Source of the DNA: Modicisalibacter radicis
GTDB lineage: Bacteria; Pseudomonadota; Gammaproteobacteria; Pseudomonadales; Halomonadaceae
DNA: 64,000 nt
Direction of reading: 5' to 3'
Assembly: GCF_900961225.1 (NCBI RefSeq)
Contig: NZ_CAAHFN010000033.1
Coordinates: 62,001 to 126,000, forward strand
The notes beneath the pieces were generated by a model that saw only the letters and a list, made by a program, of their open reading frames with translations, had not been told where the DNA came from and did no database searches. This document shows, piece by piece, positions 1-9,250 of the stretch (position 1 is its first letter; each line of letters starts with the position of its first letter). Position numbers and translations under genes: made by a program.

Positions 1-662
1 AAGCGCCGGGCGATGCGCTCATGCAGCACCGCCCTATCCATGGGCGCGAGTCCTATGGACAACGTACGCCAGGGCAAGGTTTCCGCTTGCTGCTCCTGCC
101 ACAGCGCACTCATCGGTCGACCGCTCAGCCGCTGCACTTCCAGGGCACGCATCAGTCGCTGGGGATCGTTGCGATGAATGCGCGCCGCCGACTCGGGGTC
201 GACCCGCGCCAGCTCCTCGTGCAGGGCGCCCAGGCCGCGCTCGGCCGCCCAGGCCTCGAGTTCGGCGCGCAGCGCCTGGTCCGCGGCCGGCAGCCGGGCG
301 ATCCCGCCCAGCAGGCTACGGTAGTAGAGCATGGTGCCGCCGACCAGCAGCGGAATCCTGCCCGCGGCGCCGATCTCGCGCATCTCGCGCCGCGCATCGT
401 CGCGAAAGTCGGCGGCCGAATAGGGGTCGCCAGGGTCACGAATGTCGATCAGTCGGTGCGGAGCGCGGGCCAGTTCGGCGGCAGAGGGCTTGGCGGTGCC
501 GATATCCATTCCGCGGTAGACCATCGCCGAATCGACGCTGACCAGCTCCGCGCCCAGCCGCTCGTGCAGCGCCATCGCCAGGTCGGTCTTGCCCGACGCC
601 GTGGGGCCCATCAGCAGGATCGCCAGTGGCCGCCGGTCGCGCTCGTCGCTCGCGCCGCTCAT
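1..662 (-). CDS. miaA: tRNA dimethylallyltransferase MiaA (3' end cut off by the window edge)
   Basis: Transfers a dimethylallyl group to the N6 of A37 in tRNAs reading UNN codons. The ATG lies at 660-662 and overlaps the mutL stop as ATGA, so the two genes are probably translationally coupled. The first residues read [19 protein letters not shown] and run into the P-loop GPTASGKT (about residues 19-26). Downstream are the family segments [18 protein letters not shown], the [10 protein letters not shown] motif and YYRSLLGG. About 220 codons are visible of the usual 300-320; the C-terminal part lies left of position 1. The frame is open to the edge, so this is a window truncation, not a broken gene. 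Last member of the nnr-tsaE-amiB-mutL-miaA operon. Confidence 0.95.
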   Translation of the reverse strand, partial: MSGASDERDRRPLAILLMGPTASGKTDLAMALHERLGAELVSVDSAMVYRGMDIGTAKPSAAELARAPHRLIDIRDPGDPYSAADFRDDARREMREIGAAGRIPLLVGGTMLYYRSLLGGIARLPAADQALRAELEAWAAERGLGALHEELARVDPESAARIHRNDPQRLMRALEVQRLSGRPMSALWQEQQAETLPWRTLSIGLAPMDRAVLHERIARR

Positions 663-2590
663 TGGCCACGCATGAAAAGCTTGTCGAGCTCGGCCATCGA
701 CATCTCGGTCCAGGTCGGCCGCCCGTGGTTGCATTGGCCGCTGCGCTCGGTGCGTTCCATGTCGCGCAACAGCGCGTTCATCTCCGGCACCGTCAGGCGA
801 CGATTGGCGCGCACGCTGCCGTGACACGACATGGTCGCCAGCAGTTCGTTGATATGCGCCTCGAGCCTGTCCGAGCGCCCATAGCGCTCGAGGTCGCCGA
901 GCATGTCGCGGATCAGCGGCTCGACATCGGCCTCGGCCAGCAGCGTCGGCACCTGCCGTACCAGCAGGGTTTCCGGCCCGGCGACATCAAGCTCGACGCC
1001 GAGCCGGGTAAACGCCTCGCGGCAGCTCTCGGCAGTCTCCACGGCGTTGGCGCTGACCGCCAGCGAGACCGGCACCAGCAGCGGCTGGGCGTCGAGCGCG
1101 CCGCCATGCACCTGGGTCTTCATGCGCTCGTAGACGATCCGCTCGTGAGCCGCATGCATGTCGACCATCACCAGACCGCGCGCGGTCTGGGCAAGGATAT
1201 ACACGCCGTGCAGCTGGGCCACGGCATAACCCAGCGGCGGCGCCTGGGTCGGGTCGTCGTCGGGCAGCGTGGTCCGCTCGGGCGCCAGGCGACTGCGCTC
1301 GTCGAGCGCGGTGGCGGCCGCCGTGCCGCCCGGGGCCGCCTCGGGCCGAGGTGTCAACAGGCTGGCCTCATGCTCGGGGTGCAGCGCCTGGTAACCGGCC
1401 ATGAATTCACGCACCCGCGAGGCGCCAGGACGGTTCTCGCGCTCGCCGCCGGCAGGCGAACGCAGCGCCATGGGCTGCTGCTGCCAACGCGGCTCGGCGG
1501 CGCCAGCCCCGGCGGCTGGCTCGGCCCGCTCATCGGCGCTCGGCCCGCCCGTCGGCGCGGCCGAGCCATCCCGGGGGCGGACCTCGCCGAGGGCCCGGTG
1601 CAGGCTGGAAAACAGGAAGTCGTGCACCAGTCGGCCGTCGCGAAAGCGCACCTCGTGCTTGGTGGGGTGAACATTGACGTCGACCACGCTGGGATCGACG
1701 TCCAGATAAAGCACGAACACCGGCTGGCGGCCATGGAACAGCACGTCTCGATAGGCCTGGCGGATGGCGTGCGCGACCAGGCGATCGCGCACCACCCGGC
1801 CGTTGACGAAGAAATACTGCTGGTCGGCCTGGGCCCGGGAGTGTGTCGGCAGGCCCACCCAGCCCCACAGGCGCATGCCGGTGGCCTCGAGATCGATATG
1901 CAGCGCATTGTCGAGGAACTTGTTCCCCAGCAGTGCGGCGATGCGCCGCTCGCTGCCCGCATCGTCGTTCACCGGGCGCAACTGGTGAACGGTCTTCTGA
2001 TTGTGGCGCAGCACCCAGCCGACGTCGTAGCGCGACAGCGCCAGGCGCCGGAAGGCCTCTTCGGCATGGCCGAACTCGGTCTTCTCGGTGCGCAGGAACT
2101 TGCGCCGTGCCGGGGTATTGAAGAACAGGTCGCGCACCGTCACCGAGGTACCGCGCGGATGCGGCGCCGGCGAAACACGCGGCTCCATCTGCCGGCCCTC
2201 GGCGACCACCCGCCAGCCGTCCGCCGGGTCGTCGGCGGTGTTGGACACCAGTTCGAGGCGCGACACCGAGCTGATCGAGGCCAGCGCCTCGCCGCGAAAG
2301 CCCAGACTGGTCACGCCCTCGAGTTCCTCGAGCGAGACGATCTTGCTGGTCGCGTGGCGCGACAGGGCCAGCGGCAGATCGGCCTCGTCGATGCCCGAGC
2401 CATCGTCGCGCACCTTGATCAGCCGCGCCCCGCCGCTTTCAAGGTCGATCTCGATGCGCCGGCTGCCGGCATCGATGGCGTTCTCGACCAGCTCCTTGAG
2501 CACCGACGAGGGGCGCTCGACCACCTCGCCGGCGGCGATCTGGTTGGCCAGGCGCGGGTCGAGAATCTGGATGCGTCGTGTCTGGATCAT
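659..2590 (-). CDS. mutL: DNA mismatch repair protein MutL, endonuclease-type
   Basis: Couples MutS mismatch recognition to strand incision. The GHKL ATPase (about residues 1-330) shows [16 protein letters not shown] and [10 protein letters not shown] low-complexity Gly/Ala/Pro linker (about 340-450) follows, then the C-terminal dimerisation domain. That domain carries the metal-binding set of nuclease-type Mut[13 protein letters not shown] (477-488, fitting D-x-H-A-x2-E-x4-E), [10 protein letters not shown] (588-597), CNHGRPT (620-626) and a C-terminal LFMRG tail. E. coli MutL lacks this set and relies on MutH; Pseudomonas-type MutL has it. It starts 17 bases after the amiB stop and overlaps miaA by 4 bases. 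Length (643 aa) is normal for the family. Confidence 0.97.
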   Translation of the reverse strand: MIQTRRIQILDPRLANQIAAGEVVERPSSVLKELVENAIDAGSRRIEIDLESGGARLIKVRDDGSGIDEADLPLALSRHATSKIVSLEELEGVTSLGFRGEALASISSVSRLELVSNTADDPADGWRVVAEGRQMEPRVSPAPHPRGTSVTVRDLFFNTPARRKFLRTEKTEFGHAEEAFRRLALSRYDVGWVLRHNQKTVHQLRPVNDDAGSERRIAALLGNKFLDNALHIDLEATGMRLWGWVGLPTHSRAQADQQYFFVNGRVVRDRLVAHAIRQAYRDVLFHGRQPVFVLYLDVDPSVVDVNVHPTKHEVRFRDGRLVHDFLFSSLHRALGEVRPRDGSAAPTGGPSADERAEPAAGAGAAEPRWQQQPMALRSPAGGERENRPGASRVREFMAGYQALHPEHEASLLTPRPEAAPGGTAAATALDERSRLAPERTTLPDDDPTQAPPLGYAVAQLHGVYILAQTARGLVMVDMHAAHERIVYERMKTQVHGGALDAQPLLVPVSLAVSANAVETAESCREAFTRLGVELDVAGPETLLVRQVPTLLAEADVEPLIRDMLGDLERYGRSDRLEAHINELLATMSCHGSVRANRRLTVPEMNALLRDMERTERSGQCNHGRPTWTEMSMAELDKLFMRGQ

Positions 2591-2606
2591 ATCGACTGCT
2601 CAATGA

Positions 2607-4088
2607 TTAGCCGCGTGGAATGCGCAACACCTGGCCAACGCGAATCGAGTCGCTGTCGAGCTCGTTGGCCTCGCGCAACGTGCTCAGCGACACCTGATGG
2701 CGGGAGGCGATCTCCGACAGGGTATCACCCGGCTGAATGCGATACTCGTTGGCCTGGCCGCCCCGCCCCTGGTCGCGCTGCCAGGCGATCAGACTACTCG
2801 GTGGCGGATTCTGGTGAAAATGCGCATCGATGCCCTTGAAGATCGCCCGGGCAAGCTGGCCCTGATAGCCCGGATCGCGCAGCCGGCGCTCTTCCTGCGG
2901 GTTGGAAATGAACCCCGTCTCGACCAGCAGCGAGGGAATGTCCGGCGACTTGAGCACCACGAAGCCGGCCTGCTCGACCCGCGCCTTGTGCAGGCTATTG
3001 ATGGTATCGAGCTGGTCCAGCACCTGGCCGCCCGCCGCCAGCGAATCGTTGAGCGTGGCGGTCATGGTCAGGTCGAGCAGCACCCCGCGCAGCGTTTCGT
3101 CCTTGTCGGCCAGGTTCAGGCTGCCATCGACGCCGCCGATCAGGTCCGAGCGGTTCTCGGAGGCCGCCAGCCACTTGGCGGTCTCCGAGGTCGCGCCGCT
3201 CTGCGACAGCGCGAATACCGAGCTGCCGGTCGGTCGCGGACTCTTGAAGGCATCGGCATGGATCGAGACGAAGAAATCGGCCTTCTGGTCGCGTGCCAGC
3301 AGGGTGCGCTGGCGCAGCCCCACATAGTAGTCGCCGTCGCGGGTCAGTATCGCCTTGAAGCCGGGCGTGGCATCGATGAGCGACTTGAGCTTGCGCGCGA
3401 TCGCCAGCACCACGTCCTTTTCCCGGGTGCCCTTGGCGCCGATGGCACCGGGATCCTCGCCCCCGTGGCCTGGGTCCACGGCGATGATGATGTCGCGCTT
3501 GGGATGCGGCTTGGCGGCCGTCGCGGCATCGACTGTCTCTGCGGGCCGGCCGCTGGCAATGGCCTCGGTCTGGGCGCGCCCGGCGGCGATCTCCTGCTCG
3601 CGGATCATCGACTCGATGGGGTCGATGGGGTCCTCGATGGCGCTTTCGCCGGGGTACTCCAGGTCGACCACCAGACGGTGACCGTACTGGTCGTTGGGCG
3701 CCAGGGTGAAATGCCGCGGCTCGACCGGGCGCTCGAGGTCGAGCACCACCCGCAGGTCGTCGCCGTTGCGGGTGCCGCTACGAATCTCGCTGATCGCGCT
3801 GCCCTCGAGATCGACGCCGGCCAGATTGGCCTCGAGCCGGCTATCCTCGAGATCGATCACCAGGCGTCGCGGGTTGTCGAGGGAAAAGATGTTGGCCTGC
3901 GGCGCGCCGGCCATGTCGAAGACCAGCCGCACGTGATCGGGCGCCGCCCATAGCCGGACGTTGTCGACATCACTGGCCCATGTCGGCGGCGCGGCGCCAG
4001 CCATCGCGAGGGCACAGAGCACGGCAGCCAGCCCGCGACGAAGGCCCGCCCGGCGAGCCCGGCACTTCTGCCGAATCCAGAAAGTCAT
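2607..4088 (-). CDS. amiB: N-acetylmuramoyl-L-alanine amidase with AMIN and LysM domains (AmiB type)
   Basis: Periplasmic zinc amidase that cleaves the lactyl-alanine bond of peptidoglycan during daughter-cell separation. A signal peptide with an Arg-rich start and hydrophobic core ends near residue 38 (PPTWAS). An AMIN domain (about 42-140) targets the septum. The Amidase_3 catalytic domain spans about 200-425, with DPGHGGEDPGA near 205, the GTREKDV glutamate, SIHADA and VETGFISN as zinc or catalytic motifs. A single LysM repeat (about 447-493) ends the protein, as in Pseudomonas AmiB but unlike E. coli AmiC. Neighbours tsaE and mutL match the classic operon. Members of this family are normally activated by an EnvC-like factor, which is not in the window. 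Confidence 0.93.
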   Translation of the reverse strand: MTFWIRQKCRARRAGLRRGLAAVLCALAMAGAAPPTWASDVDNVRLWAAPDHVRLVFDMAGAPQANIFSLDNPRRLVIDLEDSRLEANLAGVDLEGSAISEIRSGTRNGDDLRVVLDLERPVEPRHFTLAPNDQYGHRLVVDLEYPGESAIEDPIDPIESMIREQEIAAGRAQTEAIASGRPAETVDAATAAKPHPKRDIIIAVDPGHGGEDPGAIGAKGTREKDVVLAIARKLKSLIDATPGFKAILTRDGDYYVGLRQRTLLARDQKADFFVSIHADAFKSPRPTGSSVFALSQSGATSETAKWLAASENRSDLIGGVDGSLNLADKDETLRGVLLDLTMTATLNDSLAAGGQVLDQLDTINSLHKARVEQAGFVVLKSPDIPSLLVETGFISNPQEERRLRDPGYQGQLARAIFKGIDAHFHQNPPPSSLIAWQRDQGRGGQANEYRIQPGDTLSEIASRHQVSLSTLREANELDSDSIRVGQVLRIPRG

Positions 4089-4104
4089 GGTCTAGCGTGT
4101 ATCC

Positions 4105-4569
4105 TTAGTCGACGGACGGGGCCGATAACCGGTCGATGACGGCCTCGCCATACGCAGTCTCCGCCTTGATATGGGCCTGGCGACCCGGTCCCGAAACGCT
4201 CAGGGAAACCACCAGGTCGGGCGTGGGCAGCCAGCCGGCGCCACGGCTCGGCCACTCGATCAGATTGAGCGAATCGGCGTCGAACAGATCGCGCGCGCCG
4301 ATGAACTCCAGCTCCTCGGGATCGCCGAGCCGATAGAGGTCGAAATGATTGACCCGCAGGCCGGCCAGCCGATAGGGCTCGACCAGCGTATAGGTCGGGC
4401 TCTTGACCGCGCCACGATACCCATAGGCATGCAGGATACCGCGCGCCAGGGTGGTCTTGCCGGCCCCCAGCTCGCCCTGCAGATGCACGACACCGCGCCC
4501 GGCAAGCGCCCGGCCCAGGGATTCGCCGAACGCCACATGGGCGGCTTCATCGGGTAAGGAGATCTTCAT
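4105..4569 (-). CDS. tsaE: tRNA threonylcarbamoyladenosine biosynthesis ATPase TsaE
   Basis: Small ATPase that works with TsaB and TsaD to make t6A37 in ANN-decoding tRNAs. The Walker A motif GELGAGKTT sits at about residues 32-40. It is followed by the family signatures VKSPTYTLVEPY and HFDLYRLGDPEELE, and by NLIEWP. Starting at 4569 (MKISLPDE) gives 154 aa, the usual family length. A second ATG at 4590 would add seven residues, and no upstream ribosome site clearly separates the two. The 5' end overlaps the end of nnr by about 20 bases, implying coupled translation. Confidence 0.93.
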   Translation of the reverse strand: MKISLPDEAAHVAFGESLGRALAGRGVVHLQGELGAGKTTLARGILHAYGYRGAVKSPTYTLVEPYRLAGLRVNHFDLYRLGDPEELEFIGARDLFDADSLNLIEWPSRGAGWLPTPDLVVSLSVSGPGRQAHIKAETAYGEAVIDRLSAPSVD

Positions 4570-6106
4570 CGTCGCGTCGCGGTCGGCCATTCGCCAAAAT
4601 TCGCGCATAGCATGCCAGATCGCCCGCCAGCAGGCCACGTTCGCCGTCCACGCTCGCCGCTTCATCGGCGGCACGGGCATGCAGCAGCGTGCCGACCCGC
4701 GCCGCGGACTCCAGCGCCAGGCCCTGGGCAACGAGCGCGCCGAGGATCCCCGAAAGCGCGTCGCCCATCCCGCCGCTGGCCATGCCCGGGTTGCCGTAGG
4801 GGCACACGCCGATGCCCCGGGGGCCGGCCACCAGGCTCCCCGCGCCCTTGAGCACGTGCGTGCCGCCGCGCCGCGCCTGGAGCGCACGGCTCGCCGCCAG
4901 CCGGTCGGCCTGGACCTCGCCGCCGCTCATGCCCAGAAGGCGCGCTGCCTCGCCGGGATGCGGGGTCAACAGCCAGTCGTCGCGACGCAGTTCGGGCCAG
5001 CACTCGACCAGCAGATTGAGCCCATCGGCGTCGATCACCAACGGCTTGCCGCTGTCCAGCGCGGCCTGCATCAGCCCCTGCCCCCAGGCATCGCGCCCCA
5101 GCCCGGGACCGATCACCACCACGTCCGCCGCCTCGATCATCGACGCGGCGTCACCCACCCCGCGCACCCCGCGGGCCATGACCTCCGGCGTGCGGATCAG
5201 GCTCGCCCCGACGTGCTCCGGCGCAGTGGCCAGGCTGACCTTGCCGGCCCCCAGCCGCGCCGCCGCCTGGCTGGCAAGCAGCGCCGCCCCGCCCAGCCCC
5301 GGCGCGCCGCCGACGACCAGCACGTGGCCGAAATCGCCCTTGTGACTGGCCCGTGCCCGCGGCGGCAATGCCGTCGCGATCAGGCTCGCATCGAGCAGCT
5401 CGGCGACCGGCACGATATCCGCATGCCCGCCACTGTCGACGCCGAGCGGGCGGAGCACCAGCGCGCCGACATGGTCCGCGGCCTGGCCGGTGTGCAGGCC
5501 GAACTTGTCGGCGATGAACGTCACGGTCAGCGTGGCGCGCACGGCCACGCCCAGCACCGCGCCGCTGTCGGCGGCCAGCCCCGAGGGGATGTCCAGCGCC
5601 AGTACCGGCCGGTCGCTTGCATTGATCGTGTCGATGGCCGTGGCGTAGGGCTCGCGGACCTCGCCGCCCAGTCCGGTTCCCAGCAGGGCATCGACGACCA
5701 CCTCGCCGGTGAGCGCGGCATCCTCCGCCCATGGCTGCACGGCGAGCCCGGCACCGCGCGCCATCTCGACGCCGCGTGCCGCTTCGCCCTTCAGCGCGGC
5801 GGGGTCGCGCAGCGCGACAAGCTGTACCTCGAGGCCGTCACCGGCGGCCAGCGCGGCAAGCACGTAGCCATCGCCGGCGTTGTTGCCCGAGCCACACAGC
5901 ACGCTCAACCGGCGCGCCTCGGGCCAGTGCGCGCGCAGTTCACGATAGGCGGCCATCGCCGCGCGCTGCATCAGTGCGAAGCCGTCGCCACCCCGCTCCA
6001 GGGCAATTGCCCGGGCGTCGATGTCGCGCACCTGGGCGGCCAGATAGAGCGGATACCGGGGTGACGTATCGGCGGAGCTGGGGGAATGGATAGAATGGCT
6101 CGACAT
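4547..6106 (-). CDS. nnr: Bifunctional NAD(P)HX epimerase / ADP-dependent NAD(P)HX dehydratase
   Basis: Repairs hydrated NADH and NADPH: the N-terminal YjeF_N domain (about 1-225) epimerises NAD(P)HX, and the C-terminal ribokinase-like domain (about 235-515) dehydrates it using ADP. Visible motifs are LCGSGNNAGDGYV in the epimerase, and GPGLGRD, TPHPGEAARLL and SGGMGDALSGI (the GxGD catalytic region) in the dehydratase. The start at 6106 is chosen because a strong GGAGGG lies 7 bases upstream; the frame stays open further upstream but only into the divergent queG promoter region. Length 519 aa is typical. First gene of the minus-strand operon leading to miaA. Confidence 0.94.
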   Translation of the reverse strand: MSSHSIHSPSSADTSPRYPLYLAAQVRDIDARAIALERGGDGFALMQRAAMAAYRELRAHWPEARRLSVLCGSGNNAGDGYVLAALAAGDGLEVQLVALRDPAALKGEAARGVEMARGAGLAVQPWAEDAALTGEVVVDALLGTGLGGEVREPYATAIDTINASDRPVLALDIPSGLAADSGAVLGVAVRATLTVTFIADKFGLHTGQAADHVGALVLRPLGVDSGGHADIVPVAELLDASLIATALPPRARASHKGDFGHVLVVGGAPGLGGAALLASQAAARLGAGKVSLATAPEHVGASLIRTPEVMARGVRGVGDAASMIEAADVVVIGPGLGRDAWGQGLMQAALDSGKPLVIDADGLNLLVECWPELRRDDWLLTPHPGEAARLLGMSGGEVQADRLAASRALQARRGGTHVLKGAGSLVAGPRGIGVCPYGNPGMASGGMGDALSGILGALVAQGLALESAARVGTLLHARAADEAASVDGERGLLAGDLACYARILANGRPRRDDEDLLTR

Positions 6107-6252
6107 GCGGTCCCTCCGGGTATGACCATGTACGGGCAATAGTGTAGGCTGCGCGCTTCTCTCCCAGGAATAGCCCTGCCCGGCGATGACAGCCTGACGG
6201 GGGTGATCGTTCCTCGCAGTGGCTCGCATTGCCGCCCGACCGACGTGACTCG

Positions 6253-7353
6253 ATGACTTCAGGCGAACACGCACAACCCGACTACCCCGAGCTGGCCGAG
6301 CGCATCAAGCAGTGGGGCCGCGAACTGGGCTTCCAGCAGGTCGGCATCACCGACACCGACCTGGGCAATCACGAGCGCTATCTCGAGCGCTGGCTGGCAG
6401 CCGGCCACCACGGCGAGATGGACTACATGGCCAAGCACGGCACCCGGCGCACCCGGCCCGCGGAGCTGATTCCCGGCACCCTGCGGGTGATCAGCGTGCG
6501 CATGGATTACCTGCCGCCTGAAGTCGAAACCACCAAGGTGCTCGGCCAGCCAAGGCGCGCCTACGTGTCACGCTATGCCCTGGGTCGCGACTATCACAAG
6601 CTGATTCGCAAGCGCCTGGCGAACCTCGCCAAGCGCATCGAGGATGCGGTCGGCGCCTATGGCTATCGCGCCTTCGTCGACTCCGCGCCGGTCATGGAGC
6701 GCGCCCTGGCCCAGAAGGCCGGGCTCGGCTGGTTCGGCAAGAACTCGATGCTGCTCAACCCCCAGGCCGGCTCGCTGTTCTTCCTCGGCGAACTCTACAC
6801 CGACCTGCCGCTGCCGGTGGACGCGCCCTTCGAAAGCGAGCACTGCGGCTCCTGCACCGCCTGCCAGACCGCCTGCCCCACCGGCGCGATCGTCGACGAC
6901 AAGGTGGTCGACGCGCGGCGCTGCATCTCCTACCTGACCATCGAACTGCACGGCAGCATTCCCGAAGAGTACCGCGCGGCGATGGGCAACCGGGTCTACG
7001 GCTGCGACGACTGCCAGCTGGTCTGCCCGTTCACGCGCTTCACCCGGGCCAGCGCCGAGGAGGATTTCGCCCCGCGCCACGATCTCGATCGTGCCGAGCT
7101 GCTGGCCCTGTTCGCCTGGAGCGAAGAGGAGTTCCTCGACAAGACCCAGGGCAGCGCGATCCGCCGCATCGGCTACGAACGCTGGCTGCGCAACGTCGCC
7201 GTGGGGCTGGGCAACGCCCCCTGGAGCCGGGCCGTCGAAGCCGCCCTGCAGGCACGGCTCGCCTACCCCTCCGACCTGGTGCGCGAGCACGTGCGCTGGG
7301 CGCTCGATCGGCAGCGGGCCAGGCGCCAGGCACGAATCGCCAGCGACGCATAA
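6253..7353 (+). CDS. queG: Epoxyqueuosine reductase QueG
   Basis: Cobalamin- and iron-sulfur-dependent enzyme that reduces epoxyqueuosine to queuosine at the wobble position of GUN-decoding tRNAs. It has an N-terminal DUF1730-type domain, then two ferredoxin-like 4Fe-4S motifs: CGSCTACQTACP near residue 198 and CDDCQLVCP near residue 252. The HEAT-like C-terminal part contains VREHVRWAL. ATG at 6253 (MTSGEHAQ) is used; a TTG at 6229 would add eight residues and has no better ribosome site. Transcribed divergently from nnr, the same arrangement as in enterobacteria. About 366 aa, normal for the family. Confidence 0.94.
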   Translation: MTSGEHAQPDYPELAERIKQWGRELGFQQVGITDTDLGNHERYLERWLAAGHHGEMDYMAKHGTRRTRPAELIPGTLRVISVRMDYLPPEVETTKVLGQPRRAYVSRYALGRDYHKLIRKRLANLAKRIEDAVGAYGYRAFVDSAPVMERALAQKAGLGWFGKNSMLLNPQAGSLFFLGELYTDLPLPVDAPFESEHCGSCTACQTACPTGAIVDDKVVDARRCISYLTIELHGSIPEEYRAAMGNRVYGCDDCQLVCPFTRFTRASAEEDFAPRHDLDRAELLALFAWSEEEFLDKTQGSAIRRIGYERWLRNVAVGLGNAPWSRAVEAALQARLAYPSDLVREHVRWALDRQRARRQARIASDA

Positions 7354-7401
7354 GCCGTAAACCGGATGGGTCTGCAACGAGCCGTCCCGGCCAGGTTTTT
7401 T

Positions 7402-7429
7402 CTTACCGCTTAAAGCTTACCGCTTGTAG
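7402..7429. repeat. Heptamer array A (4 units) between queG and orn
   Basis: Four tandem 7-mers (CTTACCG, CTTAAAG, CTTACCG, CTTGTAG) fill the convergent gap and run directly into the orn stop codon at 7430. Read on the minus strand the units are CTACAAG-CGGTAAG-CTTTAAG-CGGTAAG, followed by AAAAAACC. The same unit order and the same A-rich then CC edge recur at 33566-33652 and 41401-41428. Confidence 0.75.
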
Positions 7430-8014
7430 CTACTCCTCCTCGTCGCGGCGTGGCGGCTCGAGATTGAGGAAGGTCCGCCGGTAGTGGCGCAGCTCGTCGA
7501 CCGACTCGCGAATGTCGTCGAGGGCCTGGTGGGTATTGCGCTTCTCGAAGCCCTCGAGCGCCGCGGGGTTCCAGCGCTTGGCCAGTTCCTTGAGGGTCGA
7601 GACGTCGAGGTTGCGGTAGTGGAAGAACGCCAGCAGCGCGGGCATCTCGCGCTCGAGAAAGCGCCGGTCCTGATGAACGCTGTTGCCGCACACCGGCGAT
7701 GAATTGGGCGCCACGTACTGCTTGAGAAACTCGAGCGTGCGGCGCTCGGCCTCGGCGGTGTCGACGGTGCTGGCCTTGACCCGCGCGGTCAGCCCCGACT
7801 CGCCATGGGTCTTGGTGTTCCACTCGTCCATCGCGCCCAGCAACTCGTCCGACTGCTTGACCGCCAGCACCGGCCCTTCGGCCACCGGGTTGAGCTCGCC
7901 ATCGGTGATCAGCGTGGCCACCTCGATGATGCGCTCCTTGTTCGGGTCCAGGCCGGTCATCTCGAGGTCGATCCAGACCAGCAGATCGTTGCGGGGGGCG
8001 GCTTGCGCGGGCAT
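7430..8014 (-). CDS. orn: Oligoribonuclease Orn
   Basis: 3'-5' exoribonuclease of the DEDDh family that degrades di- to penta-ribonucleotides. In gammaproteobacteria it clears pGpG, the product of c-di-GMP hydrolysis. Catalytic residues are visible in [10 protein letters not shown] (residues 15-24), in the SVHQDRRFL motif and in HQALDDI. Length 194 aa is slightly above the usual 180; the extra part is an acidic tail (RRDEEE). Divergent from rsgA, as in E. coli. The 3' end touches heptamer array A, whose last unit immediately precedes the stop codon. Its role fits the several c-di-GMP proteins in the window. Confidence 0.96.
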   Translation of the reverse strand: MPAQAAPRNDLLVWIDLEMTGLDPNKERIIEVATLITDGELNPVAEGPVLAVKQSDELLGAMDEWNTKTHGESGLTARVKASTVDTAEAERRTLEFLKQYVAPNSSPVCGNSVHQDRRFLEREMPALLAFFHYRNLDVSTLKELAKRWNPAALEGFEKRNTHQALDDIRESVDELRHYRRTFLNLEPPRRDEEE

Positions 8015-8143
8015 CGAATAGTCCTCTCTCTAGGCTGGCTAGCCTGACCCGACAGGCTGCGCACGCCCCCGGCTAACAGGGGGTCGGACAGCCGCGGCCA
8101 GGCTGGTTACAATGAGGGCCATTGTACGCCCAGCCGAGGTCGC

Positions 8144-9157
8144 ATGAGCAAACGCAAGTTGTCGCGCCAGCAGCGCTGGCGCATCGAGAAGATCCAGGCC
8201 GAGCGTCAGGCGCGCGCCACCAGGCACGACGTCCACGAGAGCGACGCGCTGGAGGCCGGCGAATATGGCGTCGAGAAGCCCGGCCGGGTGATCGCCCACT
8301 TCGGCCGCAGCCTGGATGTCGGCGGCGTCGACGACGATGCCCTGCACCGCTGCCACCTGCGCGCCAATCTCGACAGCCTGGTCACCGGCGATCGCGTGGT
8401 GTGGCGCGAGGCGAGCGACGGCAGCGGCGTGGTGGTCGCCCGCGACGCCCGCGACAACGTCCTCGAGCGCCCCGATCCGCGCGGCCAGCTCAAGCCGGTG
8501 GCCGCCAACATCGACCAGATCCTGATCGTCTTCGCCGTCGAACCGGCGCCCTTCGCCAACCTCATCGACCGTTACCTGGTGGCCGCCGAGGCCACCGGCA
8601 TCGAACCGGTACTGGTGCTCAACAAGACCGACCTGCTGCCCGCCGATGGCGGCGAGCAGGGGCGCCTGCTGGCACGCTACGAAGCACTGGGCTACGCGGT
8701 GATCGAGGCCAGCACGCGCCGTGACGGCGGGCTGGGCGCACTGCACGAACGACTCACCGGGCGCACCTCGGTGTTCGTCGGCCAGAGCGGGGTCGGCAAG
8801 TCCTCATTGATCGACGAACTGCTGCCGGATGCCGCGCTGCGCATCGGCGCGCTCTCCGAGGACTCCCGCAAGGGCACGCATACCACCACCACCGCGCGCC
8901 TCTACCGCCTGCCGGCGGGGGGCGAGCTGATCGATTCGCCGGGGATCCGCGAATTCGGCCTGAGCCACCTGGACGAACAGCAGATCACCGACGGCTTCAT
9001 CGAGTTTCGCGACTACCTCGGCCGCTGCCGTTTCCGCGACTGCCGACACCGTCAGGAGCCGGGCTGCGCGCTGCGCGACGCCGTCGAACGCGGAGCGATC
9101 AGCGCCGAACGCTTCGCCAGCTATCGGCGCATCCTCGATGGCCTGGCACCCGGCTGA
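8144..9157 (+). CDS. rsgA: Small ribosomal subunit biogenesis GTPase RsgA
   Basis: Circularly permuted GTPase that tests late 30S maturation and releases RbfA. A basic N-terminal extension (MSKRKLSRQQRWRI) precedes an OB fold (about 45-115). The G motifs appear in permuted order: NKTD (160-163) comes before the P-loop GQSGVGKSS (213-221) and DSPGIREF. A C-terminal zinc module carries CRFRDCRHRQEPGC. Length 337 aa fits the family. Upstream, a TACAAT box at 8110-8115 sits 17 bases from a CGGACA element and could be its promoter. Confidence 0.95.
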   Translation: MSKRKLSRQQRWRIEKIQAERQARATRHDVHESDALEAGEYGVEKPGRVIAHFGRSLDVGGVDDDALHRCHLRANLDSLVTGDRVVWREASDGSGVVVARDARDNVLERPDPRGQLKPVAANIDQILIVFAVEPAPFANLIDRYLVAAEATGIEPVLVLNKTDLLPADGGEQGRLLARYEALGYAVIEASTRRDGGLGALHERLTGRTSVFVGQSGVGKSSLIDELLPDAALRIGALSEDSRKGTHTTTTARLYRLPAGGELIDSPGIREFGLSHLDEQQITDGFIEFRDYLGRCRFRDCRHRQEPGCALRDAVERGAISAERFASYRRILDGLAPG

Positions 9158-9250
9158 GCCGGTGATCGCCCCGGGTCGCCCACGAGGCGCCGGCTGTGCC
9201 ATGATCGCAGCAACCCGACCGGACATGTCTTCTCGCAGGAGGAAACCCCG

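Noticed and set aside
626..2839. A 737-codon open frame on the plus strand opposite mutL
   Set aside because: GC-rich DNA leaves long antisense frames open; its translation is Arg/Gly/His-rich with no family motif, while the minus strand holds an unmistakable mutL. Similar long antisense frames opposite pgi, parC, nnr and the GGDEF-EAL gene were dropped for the same reason.
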